A stretch of 64,000 nucleotides of DNA. Origin: Undaria pinnatifida (Eukaryota > Sar > Phaeophyceae > Laminariales > Alariaceae). The DNA lies in assembly GCA_012845835.1 (NCBI GenBank), contig JABAKD010000010.1, positions 18,686,226 to 18,750,225 of the forward strand. Reading direction: 5' to 3'. Below the pieces are notes generated by a model that saw only the letters and a list, made by a program, of their open reading frames with translations, ran no database searches and was not told the DNA's origin. This document shows, piece by piece, positions 10,901 through 21,625 of this stretch; positions within the stretch are counted from its first letter, which is position 1; each line of letters starts with the position of its first letter. Position numbers and translations under genes: made by a program.

Positions 10901-13900
10901 CAGCTGGTACGTAAACCAGCAAACAGAGGCGATTGGTCCGTACTTGATTTTTTATCTTGAAAACACGATCATGGGTACGTTGCAACTCCAGCGGAGTACA
11001 ATAACGCGTTCTCATCCATCCACCGACCCACAACCCACCCACGACCCGGTACCGGTACCTACTGCTGCATGTTGAAGATACACGTACCTGCGATTGTAAC
11101 GCCCACGACCAAAACAAAGCACCCTCGGTGAGGTTTTACTACGGCGTGGTGGTCCCTTTCGGTTAATTCTTCGCCCAGACCATTCTCTGTGGTGTTGAAA
11201 AAAAAAGAAAAGACCGCTAGTCCACAACTAATGCTACGATGTTCAAGCCGTCAGCATTTTTACCAGTTCAGTTGAAAAGGATGCTGCTTGATCGTCGAAC
11301 GGGTCTATAGTTACAATAGCACACCCCAACACGAAGCCCGCGCTTCCGTTGACCGGCAAACGGCCTAACAGCAGGAGCGCAGACAGGCACCACAGCGCGA
11401 CAGCATGCCTTTCACACCTACCAGGTACCAGGTACCTCTAGTAGTGCTCGAGTCTGGGACGTAAGCGGCTATTTTTTTATACAGTACCACCATGAATGCA
11501 ACGGTTTTCGTGGATATCATCTACGACATTCGCGTGGGGCAGGCCAAGAAGGAAAAAGGGAAAAAATGAGGCGCGCGAAGCGCGCCGATTGTTGCGCTTG
11601 CAAATAATAACAAAATACAGAGTTTCAGCTGTGAGATCGAGGATTTTGTCGAAACTCATCTTTGCAAGCTGCACGCGATGCTTTCATCGTGCGTGCTACG
11701 TGGTGTGTATGCCCTCATGAAGGATATGGGTCGGCGACTCCCCTTCGAGCTATGTACCACAGGTAACACATCACCATTCTCTGTAGGAGTGTCAATTCAG
11801 ATATGTAAGATATCATACAATATCCCATACGTAGCGCTATGGTGCGTGCTTTTGATATGTATGTTTATTGCTGATTGACCACACGCTCCACGCTCAAACA
11901 AGTGGAGAGCAAAGTGAAAAAACGCTTTCTTGGAGAGCAAAGTGAAGAACGTTGTTTTTGTAAGAGCGACTTGTTTACTATGCGTTTTCTCATTTTTTTT
12001 CACAACAAAAGAAAACGCGAAAAATTGTTGTTTTTTCGCCCTCGTTTTTCCATTTTTTTTACAAAAAATAAAGAAAGAAAAAATGGAGGAAAAAATGAAG
12101 AAACGAAAAAAATCGCTTTTGGTAAAAACAACAACAACAATAACAACAACAAAAGGAAGGGAAAAAATTGAAAACATCAAAATCGAAAATACGACAAAAA
12201 AATGAAAAATATGTTGGTCGGAGCGCGGAGCGTTCGTCGGAGACAGAAGTTCCATATCTTCACGCCGCCCCCCGCTCGGCGGCAGGACGAGCATGACAAA
12301 ACATATCTGAACGGTGGGGCGACGCGCTCCATTAGCTCCATCCAACCGTCGCTCCGCACGCTCTGTTCGTTCGGGCCGTCGCCCCGCTCGCTCTCATTGG
12401 CCCCGTTCGCTCCCGAAATCGCCCCGTTCGCTCGCTCTCGCAGACGATGCTCTACGAACTATTAGTAATAGCAAGAACAAAAAAAACAGTACGAGTAGAA
12501 TAACCATTTGTCGTGCACCGTCGCGCTCTTGGCGGCACGAGCTCGATAAAAGGGAGCTGAACTGCGGCGCAACGAGCTCCGCTCTTGCTCGAACCGTTGC
12601 TCCGCTCTCGCTCGAGTCCGTCGTCGCACCCCGGCATCGCCCGCTCGCTGCCCACGTTGCCCGGTTCCCCCCCGACACCGCCCCGTTCGCTCGCGCCTCC
12701 AACCTCGTCCCTCTACGAGTACGAGTACAAGTACGGCAGTATACCACGAAAAAGCAAATAATGGAGAATGGAAGAATGGAGGGACACACCATCCTTTCGC
12801 GTGGTTGGATCCTGCCCCCAGCCACGAGGAACACAACTTAGTTAGCTTGTCGCCCCGCAGAGCTGCGTGTGAGGGTGTGACGAGGCTCGAGGTGGGGAGA
12901 AGAGGTGTTGGGTGATCGCTGCGAACGGGTGTGCGTGTGTGAGCGTTTGGGGTGGAAACTGGGAGCTCTGGCCAAAGAATGAAAACAAATCCGCCGCTCG
13001 TAGCACCAACAGCAACCATGAGGCGCTCGGCGATGAAGCCTTGACAACCGGGAATCGAACCACAGCCCTCGGGCTGCTCCGACGCATCTGTAAGCGTTCT
13101 GGCGCATCTTCAAGCGTTACCGGACGCCTCACCGACGAATCGTGACATACCAGTTGTAGTAGTCCCGGCTTGGTTTTTAACGTTTCTAGTATTGGGAGTT
13201 CCAGATTAATTTTTCAGGATATCATGTCTCAAAACGATCTTCCAGTATGTGACGCTACAAATCGCATTGACGTGCGCATGAGACACGAGGCATGACAGAT
13301 GACAAGACCTTCAATCGTTCAGGCATTGTTTAATCCATCCATTCAATCCATGCAATCCATCCGGCCGGGATCGGGGATTCGGGGATCGGGCATGCACCTC
13401 GACAATCCGCAGTCCGACAATCGATAATCGATAAACGACCATCGACAACTTTTCAACTTTAGAGGTTGGGCTATACGGTACGATCGAGCTCATTTCTCAC
13501 GACGGTAGCACATGAGAAAGGAAGAAGATTGATCACCTTTGTCATACTCGAATCATGAATTGCGTCAGCTGTGATATATGCGTGTACCACCTTGGGTTGT
13601 GTGTGTTTTTCCCTGGGGTATTCCTCAGCTCCAGAGTGACTGGAGCCTGTCCTGTGACCACGGACTTGATTATACGAGTTAATGTGAGAACAACAACATA
13701 ACGTAGCGTCATACTGCTGTTGGGCCAAATGGGACATGCTCGGGTAACGGTGCGAAACAAGGTTTGCCTCTACAGCAGGTTCTAGGAGAACTCCACAAGT
13801 GCAGCTCAACACTTTGCCGGCCGTTCCTAGTGTTTCTACAGCACATCAAGTATCTAATAAAAATAACAGCAGGATCCCACACCCTACGTAGCGCTCACGC

Positions 13901-14412
13901 AGTGCATGTATGTGTCGAGTTGAACGCTTTCATGTGCTGCTGAACCGCCAACCGACCGCTGCTGTATGCCAAAAGCTCTATACTGTATCCTAGATGTCTT
14001 TGTATTCCTCCAAGAGCCCAAAAGGTAGCAAAAACGCAGAACAAACTCAAGTACGTTCGTATATCCTGTCGATTTTCTCAGGATGTGGTCCCACCCAGGA
14101 CACTGAAAGTAGGTGGCATGCGTGGGTCAACGTCTGACCGTCGCTTGCATGCCCTCTCACCGGCACAGGCTTGACAAGGTCTGCGTTCGGCCGACTCGTT
14201 CCTGACGCATCTCGATCTGCCTCAAGTTGCTTTAGCTCTTCCCGAATGGCTGCTGCCCGAGCCTTCAGCTCGTCTGGAGATGGTGGGACCATTCCCGCCG
14301 CGCCGAAAACGGCCACGGTTGGGCTTCGCCGTGCGGTAATGGGAGGGGGTGTGAGGAACGCAGCAACGTGGGTAATCCATAGTACTCCCCAGGCAAGCGA
14401 AAGCAGCTTCAT
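7923..14412 (-). CDS. Plastid-targeted protein of unknown function, four exons, 253 aa
   Basis: Minus-strand exons in order: 14412-14161, 10152-9983, 9569-9436 and 8128-7923 (stop TAA). Junction phases agree at every step (0, 2, 1), and donors are gtgaga, gtaagt and gtcaga. Residues 1-18 (MKLLSLAWGVLWITHVAA) form a signal peptide with cleavage before Phe (AA|FLTPPP), followed by a basic Ser/Thr-rich stretch. This is the bipartite presequence of proteins imported into secondary red plastids. Then come a helical region (SPDELKARAAAIREELKQLE) and a globular part with LPETLLDSCWKVVLEI, GYVWEPD, VPDGRIYMNAF and FWGIFNTAGLLAQFKVVGTW. The tail is Pro/Ala rich. The beta-rich W/K pattern might suggest a barrel, but I do not recognise the family. 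It shares a 219-bp 5' spacer with the divergent ABM gene. Intron 1 is 4.0 kb; intron 2 carries the donor array. Confidence 0.85.
8940..9130 (+). repeat. GATC/AGATC-rich dispersed repeat, copy 1
   Basis: Rich in agatca, gatcatc and gatctg words (agatcatctgcagtagatcc near 8983). It resembles 23140-23400 and 34440-34690 in composition and in words such as cagtagat and ggatctg. It lies in intron 3 of the plastid-protein gene. Copies are diverged and the borders are unclear. Confidence 0.45.
9658..9718 (+). repeat. (CAA)n/(CAG)n microsatellite
   Basis: About 19 CAA/CAG triplets in the intron between exons 2 and 3 of the minus-strand plastid-protein gene. Confidence 0.9.
9806..9992 (-). repeat. 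Tandem array of a 5' splice site, unit about 27 bp
   Basis: On the plus strand the unit is roughly cggtggttcacttaccgttt plus gacaaa. On the minus strand, the transcript sense, each unit reads tttgtcaaacg|gtaagtgaaccaccg. That is the last bases of exon 2 plus its donor site. About eight units are visible. Several keep an intact donor core (acttaccg near 9842, 9897 and 9980; cctaccg near 9923; cgtaccg near 9950). The copy at 9982/9983 is the one that keeps the reading frame with exon 3. The others lie downstream in the intron as decoys. Confidence 0.85.
11620..11750 (+). repeat. Dispersed repeat family R1, plus copy
   Basis: Signature: agctgtgagatcgaggattt, then gtcgaaactcatctttgcaa and gctgcacgcgatg, later gaaggatatgggtcggcgac. 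Related copies are at 24660-24760, 26335-26400 and 46375-46440 on the plus strand, and at 30955-31115 and 32445-32575 on the minus strand. No coding capacity. It lies in intron 1 of the plastid-protein gene. Confidence 0.75.
11970..12200. repeat. A-rich low-complexity tract
   Basis: Long runs of A and T with aagaaa and acaaca words. ORFs on both strands here are Lys- or Phe-rich and are not credible genes. Confidence 0.6.
12264..12705 (+). repeat. Diverged direct duplication, GC-rich
   Basis: The block cggcggcaggacgagc...ctcgctctcattggccccgt at 12270-12430 is repeated in diverged form at 12530-12700 (ggcggcacgagctcgataaa ... ccccgttcgctcgc). Unit about 260 bp. The minus frames through it are Arg/Ser-rich, and I reject them as coding. 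Confidence 0.55.
13550..13702 (+). repeat. Dispersed repeat with (AAC)n tail, copy 1
   Basis: Runs from catgaattgcgtcagctgtg through ctccagagtgactggagcct and ggacttgattatacgagtta to gtgagaacaacaacat. The same sequence on the other strand is at 45690-45836, where the AAC tail has grown to about 170 bp. The shared body of about 135 bp with a simple tail suggests a short retroposon. It lies in intron 1 of the plastid-protein gene. Confidence 0.8.
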
Positions 14413-14631
14413 GGCGGCGGAATCGAATGTTGAAGCATTTTTTCAAAACTTTTTCGTCCAGAGGAGTTTTAGATGTGTTCGGCGGCTTTTTTTGTGTGGG
14501 GTACCCATCCCCACCTCACACCACACAGGAACACTCTCCACTGCTGTTCAGCCAGCACGCTAGCTCATGCCACAGGGAACGCAGAGCAAACGCATACCTT
14601 TTTGTTAAGCTGATTATTACGGATTGAAGTG
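14413..14631. promoter_or_regulatory. Putative bidirectional promoter between divergent genes
   Basis: 219 bp separate the start codon of the minus-strand plastid-protein gene (14412) from that of the plus-strand ABM gene (14632). Both 5' UTRs and core promoters must fit here unless there are unseen 5' exons. A near-palindrome gtgtggggtacccatcccca lies at about 14494-14513. No TATA element is obvious. Confidence 0.5.
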
Positions 14632-17600
14632 ATGGCGACATCGATAGGGAGAGTTTTCTGTGCGAGGCGCTGCGGCAGCATGGTGGTCCTGCGACATAGT
14701 AGAACTGGCGGCGCAATACGTGATATACATAACAGCAGTGCCACCAAGAAGGATGCTGAAAGCGACGAGGAACTGCACCCCAACTGGACGTGAGTTGTGC
14801 ACACTCTAACCCAGATGCTGCCAGCATAACATAGATGACAGTGGTGCTTGCTGCAGCGTAGGGTAAATGCGCCGTGAAATGCTGCGACGGCATGCTCGCT
14901 CTGCGGTGTAATGGGATTGGTGGCGTAATAAGCTTTGTGCACAACAGCGGTTCACCTACACCAACACCGAGTTTTCCACTGGAAGCGACGAGGAATTTCA
15001 CCCCTACTGGACGTGAGTTGTCATATGCACTTCTACAACCTAGACAATGCCAGCACAGCATAGACAGCAGTAGTGCTTGTGGTGCTTGCCGTGCGGTAGA
15101 GCACATGTGCCGCGAATGCTAAGCATCACATGCTGAGTTCTGCTTGACACTGCTCAATCGAAGTACTGGATGGACCAGTCCAGTCAACCTGACGGAGGTG
15201 GTATTGACAAGACCACCTCACGTCCAGAGTATAGCAGCAGCACGCCTTACAAACAGTACAGCACCAAAACCAACAGTAGCAGTAGCAGCCGTGAAGCTCA
15301 GGGGGTACCCTATGGCAATAACGCTACCCTATACATACATCTCTGCTCTGCAGCGGGTTGGAGCGCCGGCTGAAAGCAAGGATTCCCCGGCAACGAGGAG
15401 ACGGCGTGCCGGAGGGCCGACGAAACCTCAAGCCTTCCGAGGAGGACTTTTGGCACGCTGCGGGAGTTTACGACGACGTCATGACGCCGGCGGGAAGGAC
15501 ATCTTTAAGCGTTGCTTCTGGAGAGGCGGCGTGTGGTGAGCCGTTCAGTACACCTATCATTGCACAACGGTAAAGCAGTATGATATTTTGGTGTTTTTTT
15601 TATGTATCGACATTCATAACCTGTTGTAGATGCTATAGCCTTTTCGAGCAGTGCGGTATACTCGCGGATTATTAGGCCAAGAACGTCAAGAGCCTCGATG
15701 ACAAGCACATGTTGCACCGCACTGAAGGGAGCCCCACTATGTTGCCGTGCGCAGGGGGGGTGGTTTGCGTGTCGAGTATCCATCTACGCTGTTATGATAT
15801 TGCTGTTGCGGCTTTCCACGCTGCGCTTGTGACGCACCAGTACATCTTGGCCGGATCCATCGCTCTTCGTCCACGAACGCGTTCCTTTTGTGTTGGTGTG
15901 TTGGTCATGACAGCATCAAGTACCAGCTACCAAGCACCACTGCTGTTGGCTTCTCAGTGCCTGGTCAATGCTTGCCGTATATGGTTGGTATTGAACTCCG
16001 CTAAATGTCGTCCACCAAGGCCCATGCTTTCTAAAACAATAGCGTCGGTTTTTATTTCAGCATATAGCCAAACGCGTGGAATCAGCACCGGAACGCGCAC
16101 ACCAGGTGCAACTCTGGCCAGGCATGTAAGGAACATTTGATGTTCATGTTCATATATCAAAGGTCGCAATATTCCGGTTAATGTTGGTGCCTTGTAAATC
16201 ACAAGCCCGGTCGATCTGGTTTGCGGTCGGCAACTGTGCGGCGAAATCGACGATGGTACCCCCCCGCCCCCCCTCTTCCCCCTCTCCCCCCCCCCCCCTC
16301 GACAAACACACATCCCTCCCCCTCCGCCCCACCAAAAATCAAATCCGCCAGAGTTGTAAACACTACCCGACATGAACATTATCCGACAGGTGATGTCACC
16401 TCTTCACCTTTCGAGCCATCCGTGCAGTGGGCCTTTTGCTCGGCAATCCCTATCGGTGCTCTAGGCCGGTATTTTTACATCAGTTGTGTAACCAGTTGTG
16501 TCAATGCGTTGGCACTGCTGTTAGGACTCATGTTTGGACGAGAAACAAAATAATCTGGCCACTCTTTCCATTGTTACACGTCCCTGAGAGGTTGCTTGTG
16601 GACGAGAAAGTGACGTTTCAATTGTCCCATTTCCTCAGCCCCGACGGAATCGTCGCCTTTCTTTTGCCTTATTGTTGTCGGCTGTTGGTGCAGCGAGACT
16701 GTCCACCGTGAAGATTACCGCGGAGAACCTCCCTAGGGTGGTCGCCCTCTACAAGACATCGGTTGCACCAGTTTTGCAGGTTTGTGCTACTGTCGTCGTC
16801 GACATCATACAATGAATTTGCATCATCAACGGTATCATCAACGTCATCGTAAATCAATGCCATCATCGACGTCATCATAAATGAATATCATTATTGTTAT
16901 GATCGGTGTATCGTCGATGCCATAGTCTATGTACGTGTAGTTGTCGTGGGCGCATCGTACATGCGCTGTGTGCTGTCATTATACGGCACTCGTTGTAAGC
17001 CTGTCCACCGAGCTCCAACCCGTTTTTGTTGCGCTGCATTGTGATTTGCCTGCTCGAGCACCGGTTGACCACATGCCATTTTTCGGTTTGGTCGTTGTTG
17101 AAAGACGGTCGGTTGCGTAGGCCTGCTAATTCTGCTATTATTTTGAACATATTTGAGCCCCAGAAGTAATGGCAAAACAAAGCCAACTGCAGTTTCTCAA
17201 CGTGTTCGTGCAACGTGAACGCGGAGAAGCACAACAGGGAGAATCATGCTGCACCATGCTGCACCCGTGTCGTACGACCCCTTTCATTGCACTTGGGACA
17301 CGAAACCTATCATCCCCCAGACAAGCGTGGACCGACGCCGTAGTCGTGATATTTTCCCGTCGGTTTCCTCGCCTCAAGCCCCAACAGGGTCAATATTAAT
17401 GCTGTATATTACCTGGTATGATCGTTTCCATGTATTCAGGTGAAGGGCTTCTGTGGCGCCCAAGTATTTTCAGATCGAGCGGCGAGCACTGTACAGTCGC
17501 TGACCCTGTGGGAGTCGTGGGGGGATCTTGAGACCGCTGTGGGCGACCCACGCTACACCAAGGTGACATGAAACGACGACGTACTGCAGCTCAGCATACA

Positions 17601-18627
17601 ATTCATGACACACTGTAACAGGTAGTTCCTTCAACGCATATAAAATCTGTAAAGCTGTGCTCTACAAGTATATGTGCTGTGTTTTTATCCAAACACGTAC
17701 ATACTTTCAGTTTCTTGTTTAATCACGCTCGAAGTGTATGCCAGGAGGATCTCCAGCCGCAGCGATTGTGATGTAACGTAGTGTTCTTCAACAATGTGAA
17801 CGCCCCAGCCTACTCACATATACCTGGTATGTTTTATATTGAGTGCCTCGTGTGCGTTGGCATGATACCCGATCGAGTAAGTGACCACCTTGTTTACTGG
17901 AAAAAAAAAATGGCAATGTTTTTTTTTTTCCATAAGCGTCCTCTACACTGTTCATCGCTGAGACTACCGCATATAGTTACAAAAAAATAATGCATGTGCA
18001 CAGCCCAAAGTGACAGTGCATGTGCACAATGCCACGTGCCCGAAAGTGACGGTATGCGCACAGCAGTGCGTGTGGGTGCACGTGACATTGGCTGTCCTGC
18101 TTTTCCGCACGCATGAGTGCGTTCTTGATGTTTACCAGTCGTACCGTCGTTCTATGTACGTGCATACAAAGTTCATTATGCCGTCATCGTTTTATCGTTA
18201 ATTCATGCGGGCCCACGTGACATTGGCTGTCATGCTTCTCTGCATGCATAAGAGCACCCTAGATTTGCACGAGTACGTTCGTTCTGTGTAAATGCACATC
18301 AGGTACTCTATAACTCCATAATCATCGTGTTATTGTTGATTTATTCCTTCCTTTTGTATATAACAGGTAGTAGTCTAGGCTATAGTTCCGGCATGGTTTA
18401 TGTAGTATGTGATGTGTGTTTCTAAGTTACTGTAGTGCACAATTCTATTCCACCTGATACTTTCTACTGTAAGTTGTGTTGTCTGTCGTCTGCCGACGTA
18501 TGTTTGCCTGCAGGCAATGCGGTCTTTGGAGGGCCTGATCGAATCACCGCCGGAGGTCATCGACACCGAAGTGGCGTGTTCCATTCTCCCCACCACCGGA
18601 GGGGGCGAACCGGGAGATATTGCGTGA
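14632..18627 (+). CDS. Organelle-targeted protein with C-terminal ABM-type domain, five exons, 220 aa
   Basis: Exons: 14632-14789, 15354-15535, 16694-16779, 17440-17562 and 18514-18627 (stop TGA). Phases 2, 1, 0 and 0 match at all four junctions. The N terminus (MATSIGRVFCARRCGSMVVL) is rich in Arg and Ser with no acidic residue in its first 30 residues, as in a mitochondrial presequence. A linker follows (SDEELHPNW, ERRLKARIPRQ, PSEEDFWHAAGVYD). The C-terminal half resembles the antibiotic-biosynthesis-monooxygenase/dimeric alpha-beta barrel fold: VKITAENLPRVVALYKTSV, GFCGAQVFSD, SLTLWESWGDLE, and the final strand PPEVIDTEVA. Members of this fold include monooxygenases, heme-degrading enzymes and non-catalytic proteins, so the activity is unknown. 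The 3' end of exon 1 is duplicated near 15012, which might be an alternative exon. Confidence 0.8.
14685..15128 (+). repeat. Tandem duplication including exon 1 end and donor
   Basis: Two copies of about 220-230 bp, at about 14685-14910 and 14915-15128. Both contain agcgacgaggaa...caccccnactggac|gtgagttgt followed by similar intron sequence (gccagca...catagac/gacagt). Copy 1 contains the called exon 1 end (14789). Copy 2 has an equally good donor at 15012/15013 and an open frame (TEFSTGSDEEFHPYWT) behind an acceptor-like caacag. Confidence 0.8.
16250..16425 (+). repeat. Poly-C-associated repeat, isolated copy
   Basis: C-runs followed by cgccccaccaaaaatcaaat, ccgccag, gtaaacactacccgacatga and cctttcgagccatcc. 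The same word order occurs in the cluster at 29.4-30.4 kb. It lies in intron 2 of the ABM gene. Confidence 0.75.
17995..18335 (+). repeat. Tandem duplication in ABM-gene intron 4
   Basis: cacgtgacattggctgtcct...tgcatacaaagttcattatg (18078-18190) recurs in diverged form at 18213-18330 (cacgtgacattggctgtcat). A shorter repeat of gtgcatgtgcaca with aaagtgac precedes it at about 17992-18065. Confidence 0.7.
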
Positions 18628-18747
18628 ACTTGTGGCTTTTTGGGGGTATGGTATTTCATGTTGTTGTCAAGCACCCTCCCTTGATCCGACCGTGCTTGTG
18701 TGTTCTACAGTAGGTGAGGAGCGGTGGATATGTTGTTCCATGTATTG

Positions 18748-19301
18748 CTAGTGCTTTATCACGCCCTTCGTTTCGATTTGTGTCATGTGATGAGCGGTGC
18801 GAGGTGATATTTTCGTCCTGGTAGTTGAACTAAAGTATTGTATGTGGGATATCTCTCGCATCTCTGGGAAGTACTTTGTACGAAGAATGGACGTGGCGGT
18901 TCTGTGGTACAGACATGTACTGATTGTACTTGCGACGTCGGAGTGAGAATGTAGACAGGAAGGGACGGGAGACAAGCTGCACACTTGCAACAGCAGTATT
19001 GGTGTCTCGTGGGCGGTGACCAATAATTCTTCGAAGTAGCAACATTGGGGTCTTGCGGGCGGTGAATGCAAACAAGCAGCATGCAAAGCAACTTCGTAAG
19101 CAGTCGAGCACGCGAGCACGCAGCTATTATGGCGCTGTCGCTCGGATAGTGGAAGCTTAACGCCATCTTTGGCGGCCTCCACTACTGTCACGTCCATTTG
19201 TAGTGCGGTGCTTCGCCAACCGAACATAACTCCTCCGTACCATGGATGAGACATGGTCTGGATGCACGTGAGGCCTTGTTTCACCACGCATAGGGCTGAA
19301 A
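18748..19301 (-). CDS. Possible terminal exon of an unidentified minus-strand gene
   Basis: A frame of about 180 codons opens behind an acceptor-like gggatttcag at about 19302 and ends with TAG near 18748. Its first 55 residues look protein-like (QTMSHPWYGGVMFGWRSTAL, DVTVVEAAKDGVKLPLSE). The rest is Cys/Ser/His-rich and unconvincing, so the true exon may end early. No family was recognised and no linked exon is firmly established. Confidence 0.3.
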
Positions 19302-19542
19302 TCCCCGTCCACGTTGTATGCCTATCCCTTTACTTGGGGCTACTGGCAGCAACCTTGGTGGTGTGCTGGTTTCTGCACGAGCTTTGATATTTTACCGAGA
19401 GGTATCACGAAGGAAGCCTCCCAGCGTAATTGGTGTTGTGCGGTCATACGACGTATCCTGTAGACGATGTTAACTTCTTCAGGGATATTCCCGCTTCTGC
19501 TTCAAGGTAGAACAGCTCTTAGTTTCAAGCCACAAGCAGATT

Positions 19543-19922
19543 TTGCAGGTTGCCGGGTTAGCAACTGCCTCGAATGTACCGGATGCGCACATGCGCACCA
19601 CCATTGATTTTATGGCCGGGCTTTACCCTACCCCAGACGATCCTGGCGCCGCTATTTTCGTTCAATACGTTGGACCCTTTTTGACTAAACCGCGTGCATA
19701 CATCTCCCCTTGCATCGGCCGTTTTTTCTGCCGCGGTAAAATGCACGCCTTCCCTTCCGCCGCATCGAGCATGATGATCACCGCCGGGACCATCGCCCGA
19801 ACCTCTTTAGGGAAAACGTTCAAGGCGTCATCGCTTAAAAAAGTCATTACCTCTGCCACCAGCAGGAAACGTTTTCGTATGCTATTGCGTGCACTTACAC
19901 ACAGTATCTGTTGTACATACAT
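19543..19922. other. Open on both strands; possible coding exon, orientation unresolved
   Basis: On the plus strand a frame opens behind a good acceptor (attttgcag|gttgcc): VAGLATASNVPDAHMRTTID, DFMAGLYPTPDDPGAAIFV. On the minus strand the frame ending near 19662 reads LSDDALNVFPKEVRAMVPAV and IIMLDAAEGKACILPRQKK, also protein-like. At most one is likely to be real over any stretch. I could not place a convincing donor for either. Confidence 0.3.
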
Positions 19923-20149
19923 AGTCTACTCTAGTACTATTAATAGTAGTACATGTTTCGGTAGGGGTGCATACCTGAAACACTGCTGTGAGGTCTTCTT
20001 CGCCCCAAAACCTGTTCGTGACGAAAATTGCCAGATGAATTATTCCGTGGCCTAGCCCCAAATGAGAAGCCAGATGCCAGCCGTATTGAGTGTAGTTCCT
20101 CAGTAGTTGGTGTTCGTTTATACACAACAAACCACGCTGCTGTGTTCTA

Positions 20150-20360
20150 CGTAAGTAGCTCAGCGGTTTATTTTTAATTCTTTACAAACGAACAAAACGC
20201 GTGCCGATAGGCTGAGTTTGCTCTCCCACCGATAACATTCTCCGGGGTTAATCAACGCCCCCCTGATCAACACCTGTGGTTTATCAGTTATAAGGGACTT
20301 GAACCCCGGACTTCTTTCGTTCGTTTACAAAGAACTAACCACTGAGCTACTCTTCAGTAA
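20150..20360. repeat. Inverted pair of tRNA-like sequences
   Basis: Left arm (plus strand) gtaagtagctcagcggttta...attctttacaaacgaac. Right arm (minus strand) gaagagtagctcagtggtta...gttctttgtaaacgaacg, then cggggttcaagtccc. Box A (TAGCTCAGTGG) and box B (GGTTCAAGTCC) of a tRNA are recognisable in the right arm. D, T and acceptor stems do not pair properly, so this is not a working tRNA. Tail-to-tail SINE heads are the likely origin. Confidence 0.6.
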
Positions 20361-20539
20361 GTCAGCGCTGACAAGTAGATCAGTGGCTTAGATTATTGTT
20401 TATGAACATGTCCGTCCATAATATGTGAAGGAACAACACTTCTCAGTGGAGGAATCCCGTCAGTGCGTCAGAAACGCTTAGGCCAAATTCGATGAGAATC
20501 GACGGGCATAAAAGGCCTTGAAAAGGCTGAAAAAAAAGT

Positions 20540-20662
20540 GGGAATGCTGAACCCTAGACTAAAGACTATATATGCGCGATAAAATTGAAGGCACTACTAT
20601 GTGCCGGGGGGAAGAAGGGAAGACACCTGTGATCGCTGACCACGGCTTGTCCGGAAGGCCGC
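20540..20662 (+). repeat. SINE-tail module, plus copy
   Basis: gctgaaccctag...atgcgcgataaaattgaagg...ccggggggaagaagggaaga, cacctgtgat...cacggcttgtcc. It matches the tails of the SINEs at 27.4 and 31.5 kb. An extra insertion (gatcgct) lies between cctgt and gaccacgg. Confidence 0.75.
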
Positions 20663-21404
20663 TGAAGGCAAAACCTTTTATGATATGCACGGGTTGAGCT
20701 GGAGAGTGAAAGTGATCATATAGTCAATGGGTCACAGGTACACGTTCTACCGTTACGTAGACTGATCTTCTCGTGAAGATTTTGTATGAACGGTAGCTGT
20801 TCCAGAGGTACTGGATATCGTGTCTTGTTGTACTAAAAGTGGTCGTGGAGTCTCCGTAGATTCTGATGACAGAGAGGCGGGTAATCACGTTTCCCGCTGA
20901 CAAGTAGTCTCTGTCGACTCTCTGTTTTGCCTGCGAAGCACCTTTCGTTGCCTCAAGGCACTTCTATCGTTACCGTCGCTTGGTTCGCCGTCGAACCTTG
21001 CTCCAACCTGGCGTGTCCTTCACGCTACGAAGAACAAGAAGAGAAATAGTTGCAAGTTACGAGTCGAACCTGGGTTCTACCCCAATCCCTCACATATACT
21101 TTTTTAAATCGAGGCCAAAACGTGCTACCTCAGCGGTCGTATAAAGGAAGTGTACGTAGTACCTCAGTTGCCTATCTATCAGTAGTACTGTAGTTGTTGC
21201 CTATCATCAATCAGTTGACTGAGATGGCCATTATTATTATTAATAGTTGGGGAGCCCCGTCGGTCACAAGTGTTTTGGCCCAAAACGGCTACTCGTACAG
21301 TACTCCTATCGTACCACGCTTGCTGCATGATGTTCGCGGCGCTTCCTACACGCTCTCAATGCTGGAAATAACGATCTGTCGCGGCGTCAACTACTACTGC
21401 TTTG

Positions 21405-21625
21405 TTACTGCTGTAACACTGCTGTCAACAGGTGGGTGCGATCTTCAAATGCTTCGTCCCCAGTCGACAGAGCCTCTTCCCGGAGTCCACCCGTGGTTCG
21501 AGTACCCGCATCTGCTATTTTCGAAGAAACCTCTTTCGGGTTTGCAACGCCTACCGCCGGCGTACAGCATGCTGCTGCAGCGCCTTTAGCCTTGAGCCAA
21601 CTACTACGGTTCCGCATCACGGGGG
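21405..21625 (-). CDS. Possible exon, weak
   Basis: A minus frame of about 70 codons with reasonable composition (KGAAAACCTPAVGVANPKEV, REEALSTGDEAFEDR). The plus strand over the same bases is also open and preceded by an acceptor-like ctgtcaacag (21432). Neither strand gives a domain or a partner exon. Confidence 0.2.

Noticed and set aside
12314..12841. Long ORFs on both strands of a GC-rich block
   Set aside because: Arg/Ser-rich translation of a diverged duplication; no exon structure.
12990..13130. Possible tRNA or tRNA-Ser-like gene on the minus strand (ggttcgattcccggttgtc)
   Set aside because: A box-B-like word is present, but no box A at the right distance and no pairing acceptor stem.
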